The notes beneath the pieces were generated by a model that searched no databases, was not told the origin of the DNA, and worked only from the letters and a program-made list of their open reading frames with translations. From positions 1 to 64,000 of the forward strand of contig DATJZY010000042.1 of assembly GCA_035577985.1 (NCBI GenBank): a DNA stretch of 64,000 bases, given 5' to 3'. The position numbers were made by a program, and so were the translations under genes. Below, piece after piece: positions 26,729 through 34,717 of the stretch. Each line of letters starts with the position of its first letter. Within the stretch, counting starts at the first letter, position 1. The stretch comes from Candidatus Eisenbacteria bacterium (GTDB lineage: Bacteria; Desulfobacterota; Binatia; DP-6).

Positions 26729-28344
26729 GCGGGGTCGCGATACTCGCCGAAGACCTGGCGATAGACGTCGGAGATCTCGCCCACGGTGCAGAGCGCCTTC
26801 ACGGCCGCGACGAGCGGCGGCATCAGGTTCTCGCCCGACTCGGCGGCCTCGCGTACGCGCCGGAGCGCGTCGCGCGCGGCGGTACCGTTCCGCTCGCGCT
26901 TCACCTTGCGGACGCGCTCGGCCTGCCGGGTCTCGACCTCGAGCGGGATCCGCAGCAGGTCGGGTTGGCGTTCCTCCGGCATCTGGTAGCGGTTCACGCC
27001 GACGACCGTCTTCTCCTGCTTGTCGACCTGCTGCTGGTACACGTAGGCCGCGTCGGCGATCTCCTTCTGCGGGTAGCCGAGCTCGATCGCCTTCACCATG
27101 CCGCCGAGCTCGTCGATGTGCTCGATGTAGGCGCGCGCCTCGCGCTCGAGGCGATCGGTCAGCGCCTCGACGGCGTAGCTGCCCCCGAGTGGGTCGACGA
27201 TGTTCGTGACGCCGCTCTCCTCGGCGAGGATCTGCTGCGTCCGCACGGCGACCATGACCGCCTGCTCCGACGGCAGGGCGAGCGTCTCGTCGAGGGAGTT
27301 CGTGTGCAGCGACTGCACGCCGCCGAGCACGCCCGCCAGCGCCTGGATCGCGACGCGGACGACGTTGTTCACGGGCTGCTGCGCCGTGAGGGAGCAGCCC
27401 GCCGTCTGCGCGTGCGTGCGCAGCATCATGGCGCGCGGATCGGTCGCGCCGAAGCGCTCGCGCATGAGCGTCGCCCACAGGCGGCGCGCCGCGCGCAGCT
27501 TCGCGATCTCCTCGAAGAAGTCGTTGTGGAGGTTGAAGAAGAACGAGAGCCGCGGGCCGAACTGGTCGACGTGCAGGCCACGCTTCACGGCCGCATCGAC
27601 GTACGCGAGGCCGTCGGCAAGCGTGAAGGCGAGCTCCTGCACGGCCGTCGAGCCCGCTTCGCGGATGTGGTAGCCGCTGACCGACACGGCGTGCCAGCGT
27701 GGCAGCTGCTTCGCGCAGAACTCGATCATGTCCACCACGATCCGGACCGACGGCTCGGGCGGACAGATCCATTCCTTCTGCGCGATGAACTCCTTCAGCA
27801 TGTCGTTCTGGATCGTGCCGCCGAGCTCGGTCCACGGGACGCCCTGCTCGTCGGCGACGGCGACGTACATCGCGAGCAGCACGCTCGCCGTGCAGTTGAC
27901 CGTCATCGACGTGGTGACGTCGGACAGGCGGATGCCGTCGAAGAGGGCGCGCACGTCGACCAGGCTCGAGACCGCGACGCCCTCGCGACCGACCTCGCCG
28001 CGCGCGCGCGGGTGGTCGGCGTCGTAGCCCATGAGCGTCGGCATGTCGAAGGCGGTGGAGAGGCCCTTCTGGCCCTGCCCCATCAGGAACTTGAAGCGCG
28101 CGTTCGTGTCCTCGGCCGTCCCGAAGCCGGCGAACTGCCGCATGGTCCAGAGCCGGCCGCGGTACATGCTCGGATAGACGCCGCGCGTGTACGGGAACTC
28201 GCCGGGCCACTCGTCCCGCGCGGGAGCGGAAACGTCGGCGGCGGAGTAGATCGGGTCCACCTCCATGTCGGAGACGGTCGAGAACCGCACGGGTCGCTCG
28301 GGCGTTTCCCGGTAGCGCCGCTCGAGCCAGTCGCGCTTCGTCAT
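26719..28344 (-). CDS. mcmA1: Methylmalonyl-CoA mutase, large (catalytic) subunit
   Basis: A 541-aa TIM-barrel subunit starting [15 protein letters not shown]. CoA- and substrate-binding blocks are typical of methylmalonyl-CoA mutase: [61 protein letters not shown] and [13 protein letters not shown]. Together with the 137-aa partner it would interconvert methylmalonyl- and succinyl-CoA, the last step of propionate and odd-chain acid use. Ethylmalonyl- or isobutyryl-CoA mutase cannot be excluded without structure-guided alignment. Start overlaps the DUF2007 stop (ATGA). Confidence 0.92.
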   Translation of the reverse strand: MTKRDWLERRYRETPERPVRFSTVSDMEVDPIYSAADVSAPARDEWPGEFPYTRGVYPSMYRGRLWTMRQFAGFGTAEDTNARFKFLMGQGQKGLSTAFDMPTLMGYDADHPRARGEVGREGVAVSSLVDVRALFDGIRLSDVTTSMTVNCTASVLLAMYVAVADEQGVPWTELGGTIQNDMLKEFIAQKEWICPPEPSVRIVVDMIEFCAKQLPRWHAVSVSGYHIREAGSTAVQELAFTLADGLAYVDAAVKRGLHVDQFGPRLSFFFNLHNDFFEEIAKLRAARRLWATLMRERFGATDPRAMMLRTHAQTAGCSLTAQQPVNNVVRVAIQALAGVLGGVQSLHTNSLDETLALPSEQAVMVAVRTQQILAEESGVTNIVDPLGGSYAVEALTDRLEREARAYIEHIDELGGMVKAIELGYPQKEIADAAYVYQQQVDKQEKTVVGVNRYQMPEERQPDLLRIPLEVETRQAERVRKVKRERNGTAARDALRRVREAAESGENLMPPLVAAVKALCTVGEISDVYRQVFGEYRDPAWL

Positions 28345-28601
28345 ACGCGCACCTTCGTCTTGCGGGGCAGGCGTAGCACACCCCGCGACGGACGTCGCCG
28401 GCGGCGGAGGAACTGCACCGCGACGCGCGCCCAGTCGGCGGGGACGAGCACCTCGGTTCCGAACGTCGGGATCGGGTAGACCGTGGGACCGAGCGCCCGC
28501 AGCACGCACGGGACGCCGCGCTCCTCGAGGAACCCCTTCACCATGTGGGCCTCGGACTCGCTCGGCGCCTCATAGCAGCGCACCCAAGGGAGGGCGCTCA
28601 C
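28341..28601 (-). CDS. Small DUF2007-like protein
   Basis: An 86-aa protein from a GTG that overlaps the stop of the upstream dehydrogenase (GTGA) and whose own stop overlaps the mutase start (ATGA). [30 protein letters not shown] and [16 protein letters not shown] match the DUF2007 fold (putative signal-transducing protein), in which a short ferredoxin-like domain is read as xA-E/A-LV...LLE..GI. The tail is very basic ([21 protein letters not shown]). Function unknown; its location between two acyl-CoA genes with double overlap suggests co-expression. Confidence 0.75.
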   Translation of the reverse strand: MSALPWVRCYEAPSESEAHMVKGFLEERGVPCVLRALGPTVYPIPTFGTEVLVPADWARVAVQFLRRRRRPSRGVLRLPRKTKVRV

Positions 28602-29746
28602 GCGCCCTCCCGCAGGACTTGCCCCGCGATGACGAGGCGCTGGATCTCGGAGCTGCCCTCGTAGATCTCGGTCGCCTTGGCGTCGCGGAAATAGCGCTCG
28701 ACGGCGAACTCGCGGGTGTAGCCGTAGCCACCGTGGATCTGCACCGCCTGGGTCGCGACGTTCATCGCGGCCTCGGACGCGTAGAGCTTCGCCATCGCGG
28801 CTTCCTTCGTGCACGGGATGCCCTGGTCCTTCAAGGTGGCGGCGCGCAGCGTGAGCAGGCGGGCCGCCTCGACGGCGAGGGCCATGTCGGAGAGCTTCCA
28901 TTGCGTGCCCTGGAACTCGGCCAACGCCTGGCCGAAGGCGCGACGCTCCTGGGCGTAGGCGAGCGCGTCCTCGAACGCCGCGCGCGCGATCCCGACGGCC
29001 TGCGCGGCGATTCCGATGCGGCCGCCGTCGAGCGTCTTCATCGCGACCTTGAACCCCTCGTCCTCGCCGCCCAGCAGGTTCTCGCGGGGCACGTAGAGAT
29101 CCGTGAACGCGAGCTGCGCCGTGTGGGCGCCGTGAAGACCCATCTTCTCCTCGACGCGCAGGACCTCCCAGCCCCGACTCGTGGTCTCGACGAGGAAGGC
29201 GCCGATGCCCTTGGTGCCGCGGCTCGCATCGAGCGACGCGAAGACGATGGCGAGCCCGGCGTACGGCGCGTTGGTGATGAAGTTCTTGGCACCGTTCAGC
29301 ACGTAGCCGTCGCCCCTGCGGCGCGCCGTCGTGGCGAGACCCGCCGCGTCCGATCCGACGCCGGGCTCGGAGAGCGCGAAGCTCCCGAGCCACTCGCCGC
29401 GCGCCAGCTTCGGCAGGTAGCGGCGCCGCTGGTCCTCGGTGCCGAGCGCCAGGATCGGCCAGCACACGAGCGAGGTGTGGGCCGAGAAGCACGCGCCGGT
29501 CGCGCCGCACGCGGCGGAGACCTCCTCGACGGCGAGCGCGTAGGCGACGTGGTCGAACCCGGCGCCGCCATACGTCTCCGGCACGAAGACCCCGAGCGCG
29601 CCGAGCTCGCCCAGCCCCGTCAGGTTCTCGCGCGGGTAGCGTCCGGTGCGGTCGATCTCGGCGGCGAGCGGCTTGATGCGATCCTGCGCGAACGCCCGTA
29701 CCGTGTCGCGCAGCTCGCGCTGCGTGTCGGTGAGCTCGACGTGCAC
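28598..29746 (-). CDS. Acyl-CoA dehydrogenase
   Basis: A 382-aa enzyme starting MHVELTDTQRELRDTVRAFAQ. It has the family blocks SFALSEPGVGSDAAGLATTA, NFITNAPYAG, the C-terminal [20 protein letters not shown] and the catalytic glutamate in ATEIYEGSSEIQRLVIAGQVL. Resembles short/branched-chain (SBCAD/butyryl-type) enzymes with the glutamate in the YEG position. Sits 3 nt after the enoyl-CoA hydratase gene and overlaps the DUF2007 gene, so desaturation and hydration are encoded together. Confidence 0.94.
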   Translation of the reverse strand: MHVELTDTQRELRDTVRAFAQDRIKPLAAEIDRTGRYPRENLTGLGELGALGVFVPETYGGAGFDHVAYALAVEEVSAACGATGACFSAHTSLVCWPILALGTEDQRRRYLPKLARGEWLGSFALSEPGVGSDAAGLATTARRRGDGYVLNGAKNFITNAPYAGLAIVFASLDASRGTKGIGAFLVETTSRGWEVLRVEEKMGLHGAHTAQLAFTDLYVPRENLLGGEDEGFKVAMKTLDGGRIGIAAQAVGIARAAFEDALAYAQERRAFGQALAEFQGTQWKLSDMALAVEAARLLTLRAATLKDQGIPCTKEAAMAKLYASEAAMNVATQAVQIHGGYGYTREFAVERYFRDAKATEIYEGSSEIQRLVIAGQVLREGA

Positions 29747-29749
29747 CGC

Positions 29750-30532
29750 CTAGCGCCCCTTCCACACGGGGGCGCGCTTCTCGACGAAGGCCGTCATGCC
29801 CTCGACGCGGTCCTCGGTCGCAAACGCGACCGCGAACGCGTCGGTCTCGTAGCGCAGCCCTTCGGCGAGCGCCGCCGCCGCGGCCGCCGTCGCGCGCTTG
29901 GCCTGCCGGAGCGCGACCGGCGGCTTCGCCACGAGCTGCCGGGCGAGCCCGAGCGCCTCCTCGGCGAGCTTCGCGGCCGGGACGACGCGCGACACGAGAC
30001 CGATGCGGAGCGCCTCGTCCGCGTCGATCATGGTGCCGAGGTAGATGAGCTCGCGCGCCCGTGCGAGGCCCACGCGCAGCGCCAGACGCTGCGTTCCGCC
30101 GAACCCCGGGATGAGACCGACGGTGATCTCCGGCAGCCCGAACTTCGCCGTGTCGGCGGCCAGGATGACGTCGCACGCGAGCGCCAGCTCGAGCCCGCCC
30201 CCCAGCGCGGCACCGTTGACCGCGGCGACGACCGGGATCGGGAGCTGCTCGAAGCGTCCCAGTACCTCGTGCCCGAGCCGCGAGTACGGGTGCCCCTCGG
30301 TCGGCGGCATGGTCGCCATCACCTTGATGTCGGCGCCCGCCGAGAAGGCCTTCTCGCCGGTGCCGGTCACGACCAGCGCGCGCACGCCGCCGTCCCGGCG
30401 CACGTCGCGCAGCACGCGCGCGATCTCGCGCAGCGTCGCGGGGTCGAGGGCGTTCAGGACCTTCGGACGCGAGACCCGCAGGGTGAGGACGGCCTCGCTC
30501 CGCTCGACGACGATGTTCTCGAAGTCCGCCAT
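29750..30532 (-). CDS. Enoyl-CoA hydratase
   Basis: A 260-aa crotonase. The oxyanion-hole segment is KAFSAGADIKVM, and both acid/base glutamates are in place: AALGGGLELALACD and LPEITVGLIPGFGGTQRL. This is the standard hydratase pattern, unlike the second crotonase at 43.5 kb. The start MADFENIVV is preferred over an upstream ATG six codons earlier. First gene of the five-gene acyl-CoA/mutase run. Confidence 0.92.
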   Translation of the reverse strand: MADFENIVVERSEAVLTLRVSRPKVLNALDPATLREIARVLRDVRRDGGVRALVVTGTGEKAFSAGADIKVMATMPPTEGHPYSRLGHEVLGRFEQLPIPVVAAVNGAALGGGLELALACDVILAADTAKFGLPEITVGLIPGFGGTQRLALRVGLARARELIYLGTMIDADEALRIGLVSRVVPAAKLAEEALGLARQLVAKPPVALRQAKRATAAAAAALAEGLRYETDAFAVAFATEDRVEGMTAFVEKRAPVWKGR

Positions 30533-30602
30533 GGCCCGACCGCGGTGCATAACCCCTTCGGTACGGCATTTCCACCACGCCGGCGCCCCGGCGGGTGCGC
30601 TG

Positions 30603-30848
30603 TCAGGTGCCCGACGGGCCCACCTTCGACTGGACCAGCTCCCAGAGGTCGCCGAGCGTGCGCACCCGCGCGAGCGCGCTGTCGGGGAGGCGGATCCCGA
30701 GGCGCTGCTCGAGCGCGATCACGAGCTCGCTCAGCTTGAGCGAGTCGCCCGCGTCCTCGATGCGCATGGCGAAGTCGACCTCGCCCTCGGCGAGATCGAA
30801 GTGCTTCGCGATGAGGCTCCTCACGATCGTCTGGAGGTCCGCCGCCAC
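30603..30848 (-). CDS. Acyl carrier protein
   Basis: An 81-aa carrier protein from a GTG start. The phosphopantetheine site S36 is in EDAGDSLKLSELVIALEQRLG, the usual DSL motif at the start of helix II. The chain is acidic in that helix as expected. It is divergent from the MBOAT gene and close to a KAS III gene, so it may be a dedicated carrier for that small cluster rather than the fatty-acid housekeeping ACP. TTGAAA and TTAGGT (30885-30858) form a possible promoter ending 9 nt before the GTG. Confidence 0.85.
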   Translation of the reverse strand: MAADLQTIVRSLIAKHFDLAEGEVDFAMRIEDAGDSLKLSELVIALEQRLGIRLPDSALARVRTLGDLWELVQSKVGPSGT

Positions 30849-30963
30849 GCGCGCGACACCTAACGTTCGATGGTGCGCCTTTCAACCGCCGGCGCGCCCT
30901 TGACTTCGGGCGGGCGGTCCGGAGAGTCCGCGCCATGCCAGGGGGCGGGGGGCGCTAGGCGGC

Positions 30964-32247
30964 ATGGACGTCTTCCACCTGACGCAGGCCATGACCCTCC
31001 TCGCCGAGGGCGGCGCCGGCCTCTTCGTCCGCTACCTCGCGACCAGCGGGCTCTTCGTGCTGGTCGCGATCGCGCTGCGCACCGCGCCCGCGCACGTGCG
31101 CCGCTGGGGCCAGCTCGCAGCGAGCGTCGTGCTCATGAGCGTCCTCGCGACGCCGCTCGTCGTCGCCCTGCTCGTCGCCTACATGGCCCTGCTGTTCGTC
31201 GCCGTCGAGCGGCTCCCGCGCGGAGCGATCGGCACGGCGCTCGTGACGGCGCTGGTCGCGCTCCAGATCGTCGCGCCCATCTGGTGGCTCCCGCACCTTC
31301 CCCAGTACGAGGGGCGCGTCCGCGAGTACGTCGCGTTCGCGACCAACCTCACCCTGCTGCGCTCGTGGGCCTTCGCCTGGGATCGGCGCACCGGCGCGGA
31401 CCGCGATCCGTCCGACCTGGGCGAGTTCCTGCACTTCATGTTCTTCCTGCCCGCCTTCATGGCGGGACCGCTCGTCTCGCTCGACGACTTCCGCCGCGGC
31501 CGCCTCGCCAGCTACTGGGACGACGCCGCGCCGCGCGGCCCGCTCGGCTTCCTGCGCGCCGAGTGGTGGGGGCTCGTCCGCGTCGGCGTCGGCATCGTCG
31601 CGATGGCGCTCGCGTTCGGCGTCGTGTGCACGCCGGGATCGACGGGCTACGAGCACGCCGCGGCGGGAACGCCGCTCGACGCGTGGACGCACGTCTTTCG
31701 CGTGTGGGTGTGCATCTACCTCGGCCTCACGACCTGGACCGAGGGCGGGATCGGCTTCGGCCGCCTCGCCGGCTTCGCGTTGCCCGAGAACCTCGCGCGC
31801 CCCTTCCTCTCCTACGGCGTCGCCGACTTCTGGCGGCGCTGGAACATGACGCTGAACCTCTGGACGCGCCGCTACCTCTATCTCCCGCTCGGCGGCGCGG
31901 CCCCGCGCCGGCGCTCGGGTGAGCGGCGGCCCGAGTGGCGGAACACCATCGCGGTCTTCGTCTTCATGGCGGTCTACCACTTGGCCGGCGGCGTGAAGCT
32001 GCTCGGCTTCGGCTACTTCCCGCCCGGCTCGTACGCCCCGTGGCTCCTGTGGGGCATCATCAACGCGGCCGGCGTCCTCGCCACGCGCCGCCTGGGCCCG
32101 CTGCCGCGCGACCTGCGTCGCGCGATCCCCGGCGTGGTGCTGACGGGCGCCTACTGCGCGCTCGGGATCATGACCGCCTTCTTCCCGCCGCGCATGGACC
32201 TGGGCGCGCTCGCCGCGATCTATCGCCGCCTCCTCTTCCTCGACTAG
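30964..32247 (+). CDS. MBOAT-family O-acyltransferase
   Basis: A 427-aa polytopic membrane protein with about ten hydrophobic segments. MBOAT signatures are clear: SYGVADFWRRWNMTLNLWTRRYLYLPLGG, and the active-site histidine H339 in FVFMAVYHLAGGVKLLGFGY. The family transfers acyl groups onto sugars, glycopolymers or lipids, as in AlgI, DltB and PatA. No SGNH partner is next to it. A carrier protein is divergent upstream and a KAS III follows, so the donor could be an acyl-ACP. Acceptor unknown. Confidence 0.86.
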   Translation: MDVFHLTQAMTLLAEGGAGLFVRYLATSGLFVLVAIALRTAPAHVRRWGQLAASVVLMSVLATPLVVALLVAYMALLFVAVERLPRGAIGTALVTALVALQIVAPIWWLPHLPQYEGRVREYVAFATNLTLLRSWAFAWDRRTGADRDPSDLGEFLHFMFFLPAFMAGPLVSLDDFRRGRLASYWDDAAPRGPLGFLRAEWWGLVRVGVGIVAMALAFGVVCTPGSTGYEHAAAGTPLDAWTHVFRVWVCIYLGLTTWTEGGIGFGRLAGFALPENLARPFLSYGVADFWRRWNMTLNLWTRRYLYLPLGGAAPRRRSGERRPEWRNTIAVFVFMAVYHLAGGVKLLGFGYFPPGSYAPWLLWGIINAAGVLATRRLGPLPRDLRRAIPGVVLTGAYCALGIMTAFFPPRMDLGALAAIYRRLLFLD

Positions 32248-32350
32248 GACGCCGAGCCAAGACTACGTCTTCGCTCGGGTGAGGACGCGAGAATGGCACG
32301 TCGATGACACGCGCGACCGGCATGCCGCGGCCGGCGAAGCTGGCGCGGCA
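32246..32350 (+). repeat. Structured repeat family 2, copy A
   Basis: Begins with the stop codon of the MBOAT gene (TAGGACGCCGAGCC). It contains two hairpins: GAGCCAAGAC paired with GTCTTCGCTC (one mismatch), and TGCCGCGGCCGGC paired with GCTGGCGCGGCA. Same orientation relative to the upstream gene as copies B and C. In the second hairpin TGCCGC/GCGGCA replaces TGTCGC/GCGACA of copy B with pairing kept. Confidence 0.82.
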
Positions 32351-32396
32351 CGGGAGGTCCGCGCGACACATCGCCGCGACTGCGACGGATCCGAGG

Positions 32397-32425
32397 TTGA
32401 AACGCTGCGGGGCCCGCTGTAAGCC
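32397..32425 (+). promoter_or_regulatory. Candidate promoter of the KAS III gene
   Basis: TTGAAA (32397-32402), 17-nt spacer, TAAGCC (32420-32425), then 6 nt to the GTG start codon. Predicts a leaderless transcript, and no SD is visible upstream of the GTG. Confidence 0.4.
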
Positions 32426-32431
32426 GCGCCA

Positions 32432-33418
32432 GTGACCGACGCGGCTCTTCGAACGCGCCTGCTCGGCAGCGGCGCCGCAGCCGCGAGCGTGCGCGTCGGC
32501 AGCGACGAGATCGAGCAGCGCCTCGGCCTGGCGCCGGGTTGGATCCGCTCCCGCACCGGCGTCGAGGCACGCCAGGTGCTGCGCGGATCCGAGACGCTGC
32601 TCGACCTCGCCGAGCGCGCCTCGCGGTCGGCCCTCGACGCCGCCGGGTTGCGCGCCCGGGACCTCGACGGCATCGTGGTCGCGACCGCGTCGTCCGAGTT
32701 CGCGTTCCCGTCGTTCGCCTGCCTGCTCCAGGCGCGGCTCGGAACGGGCTCGATCTTCGCGTTCGACGTCGCCGCGGCCTGCGCGGGGTTCGTCTACGGA
32801 CTCGGCATCGCCGATGCGATGGTGCGCGGCGGCTCCGCGCGCACGCTGCTCCTCGTCGGGGCCGACGCCTTGGCCGCCATGACGGGACGCGACGATCCCG
32901 TGTGTTCGCCGCTCTTCGGCGATGCCGCGGGCGCCGTCGTCCTGCGCGGCGAAGCGGGAGACTCCGGCGTCCTCCGGGTGATCCTGCGAGCCAGCGGCGC
33001 GCAGGCGGACCTGCTGGAGCTGCCCGCCGGCGGCCCGTTCGACACCGGCGGCGCGCCGCGCCCGGCCGCGCTCTGCATGCGCATGAAGGGCCCGGAGCTC
33101 TTTCGCGCCGCCGTGACCGAGCTGCTGACGGTGACGCGCGACCTCCTGCGCGAGACCGGCCTCGGCATCGAGGACGTGGCGCTCTTGATCCCACACCAGG
33201 CGAACGCCCGCATCATCGCGTCGATGGTGGAGCACCTCGGCATCGCCCCCGAGCGCGTGTGCGCGAACCTCGATCGCTACGGCAACACGTCGGCGGCCTC
33301 GGTTCCGGTCGCCCTCGACGAAGCGTGGCGCGCCGGACGCGTGAAGCGCGGCGACGTCGTCGTGCTCAACGCCGTCGGCGGCGGCCTCGCCTGGGGCGCC
33401 GCCGCCATCCGTCTCTAG
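32432..33418 (+). CDS. 3-oxoacyl-ACP synthase III family protein (KAS III-like)
   Basis: A 328-aa condensing enzyme from a GTG. The catalytic triad is complete: C117 in FDVAAACAGFVYGLG, the histidine in LLIPHQANARII, and the asparagine in DRYGNTSAASVPVAL. The ending VVVLNAVGGGLAWGAAAIRL is the family signature. May start fatty-acid synthesis or make a specialised 3-oxoacyl product for the neighbouring carrier and MBOAT proteins. No malonyl transferase or other fab genes are nearby, which argues against a housekeeping fab cluster. Flanked on both sides by family 2 repeats. Confidence 0.9.
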   Translation: MTDAALRTRLLGSGAAAASVRVGSDEIEQRLGLAPGWIRSRTGVEARQVLRGSETLLDLAERASRSALDAAGLRARDLDGIVVATASSEFAFPSFACLLQARLGTGSIFAFDVAAACAGFVYGLGIADAMVRGGSARTLLLVGADALAAMTGRDDPVCSPLFGDAAGAVVLRGEAGDSGVLRVILRASGAQADLLELPAGGPFDTGGAPRPAALCMRMKGPELFRAAVTELLTVTRDLLRETGLGIEDVALLIPHQANARIIASMVEHLGIAPERVCANLDRYGNTSAASVPVALDEAWRAGRVKRGDVVVLNAVGGGLAWGAAAIRL

Positions 33419-33523
33419 GACGCCGAGCCAAGACTACGTCTTGGCTCGGGGGAGGAAGCGAGAGTGTCGCGTCCGTGGCCGCGCGACCGGCATGTCGCGG
33501 CCAGCAAAGCTGGCGCGACACAC
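33417..33523 (+). repeat. Structured repeat family 2, copy B
   Basis: Starts on the stop codon of the KAS III gene. Hairpin 1 is a perfect 10-bp stem, GAGCCAAGAC and GTCTTGGCTC, around TAC (33425-33447). Hairpin 2 pairs TGTCGCGGCCAGC with GCTGGCGCGACA around AAA (33493-33520). Together with copy C and the spacer it fills the 339-bp non-coding stretch 33419-33757. Confidence 0.87.
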
Positions 33524-33651
33524 TAGGTACGCCCGCTACGCAGGCGCGTGACCCCGGCTCGGGCGACCTCAGGGTCTCGCTGCGCTCGCGGCGGGCCACC
33601 CGGCCCCCACGCGCGCACCCAACCTCGGCCGCGTGCCCTGGCGCGTACCCA
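33524..33651. other. Spacer between inverted repeat copies B and C
   Basis: About 130 bp between the oppositely oriented copies. Its edges continue the pairing (CACTAGGTACGCC at 33521 with GGCGCGTACCCAGTG ending 33654), so B, spacer and C form one large palindromic region. No gene seen. Confidence 0.45.
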
Positions 33652-33755
33652 GTGTGTCGCGCCAGCTTTGCTGGCCGCGACATGCCGGTCGCGCGTGCCA
33701 CCACGGCAACATGCTCGCGTCCTCCCCCGACCCAAGACGCAGTCTTGGGTCGGCG
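33652..33755 (-). repeat. Structured repeat family 2, copy C
   Basis: Inverted relative to A and B, and therefore in the sense direction of the glpX gene, whose stop codon lies 2 bp away. Hairpin 1 reads GACCCAAGAC with GTCTTGGGTC around a 3-nt loop (33729-33751), a compensatory change from copy B (GAGCC/GGCTC). Hairpin 2 is identical to that of copy B. Confidence 0.85.
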
Positions 33756-33757
33756 AA

Positions 33758-34711
33758 CTAATACTCGGGTCGGCGATCGAAGCGGTGGTGCGCCTGCATG
33801 AGGCGCACGGTCTTCGTCTGCGAGCGCATGATGACCGAGTTCGTCATCGCGCCGCCCTTCACGTAACGGACGCCGGCGAGATAGTCGCCGGGCGTGACGC
33901 CGGTCGCGGCGAAGAAGACGTTCCCGCTCGCGAGCTCGTCCAGACGATACTTGCGGCTGAAGTCGTAGATGCCGGCGGCGCGGAGCTGGCCGGCCTCCGT
34001 CTCGTTGCGGGGCTTCAGGCGCGCCTGCATCTCGCCGTCGAGGCACTTGAGCGCCGCCGCCGCGAGGATGCCCTGCGGCGCGCGGCCGACGCCCATCATG
34101 ATGTCGATGCCGGTCTGGGGCTGCGTGGTCGCAAGCGCCGCCGACACGTCGCCGTCGCTGATGAGCTTGATGCGGGCGCCGGTCTTGCGGATCTCCTCGA
34201 TCAGCTTCAAGTGGCGCGGTCGATCGAGCACGACCACGGTCAGGTCCTCGACGTAGACGCCCTTCGCGTCGGCAAGCGCGCGCAGGTTGTCGGTCGGCGA
34301 GCGGTCGAGGTCGACGACGCCGCGACCCTCGGGACCGCAGGCGATCTTGTCCATGTAGGTGTCGGGGACACCGAGCAGGGAGCCGGCGTCGGCGACGGCG
34401 ATCACCGCGAGCGCGTTGTAGCCGCCGGTCGCGCACGTCGCCGGGCCCTCGATCGCGTCGAGCGCGACGTCGGTCCGCGGGCCCTGACCCGTCCCGACCT
34501 TCTCGCCGGTGTAGAGCATGGGGATCGCGTCCTCGGGGCCCTCGCCGATGACGATCGTGCCGTCGATCGCGATCGTGTCGAACGCCTTCCGCATGGCCTC
34601 GATCGCGGCCTTGTCCGCCGCCACGTCGTCGCCGCGACCCATGTGGCGCGCCGATCCCAACGCCGCCGCCTCGGTGACGCGCACCAGGTCCATGCCGAGG
34701 TTGCGATCCAT
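33758..34711 (-). CDS. glpX: Fructose-1,6-bisphosphatase class II
   Basis: A 317-aa enzyme of the GlpX family (gluconeogenesis, or dual FBPase/SBPase in autotrophs). Signatures are DKAAIEAMRKAFDTIAIDG, VIGEGPEDAIPMLYTGEKVG (metal and substrate acidic residues), TDVALDAIEGPATCATGGYN and GVGRAPQGILAAAALKCL. Length is normal. It follows the apgM-like gene by 6 nt as the last gene of the threonine cluster, an arrangement I cannot explain by pathway. Confidence 0.95.
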   Translation of the reverse strand: MDRNLGMDLVRVTEAAALGSARHMGRGDDVAADKAAIEAMRKAFDTIAIDGTIVIGEGPEDAIPMLYTGEKVGTGQGPRTDVALDAIEGPATCATGGYNALAVIAVADAGSLLGVPDTYMDKIACGPEGRGVVDLDRSPTDNLRALADAKGVYVEDLTVVVLDRPRHLKLIEEIRKTGARIKLISDGDVSAALATTQPQTGIDIMMGVGRAPQGILAAAALKCLDGEMQARLKPRNETEAGQLRAAGIYDFSRKYRLDELASGNVFFAATGVTPGDYLAGVRYVKGGAMTNSVIMRSQTKTVRLMQAHHRFDRRPEY

Positions 34712-34717
34712 CGCTCC

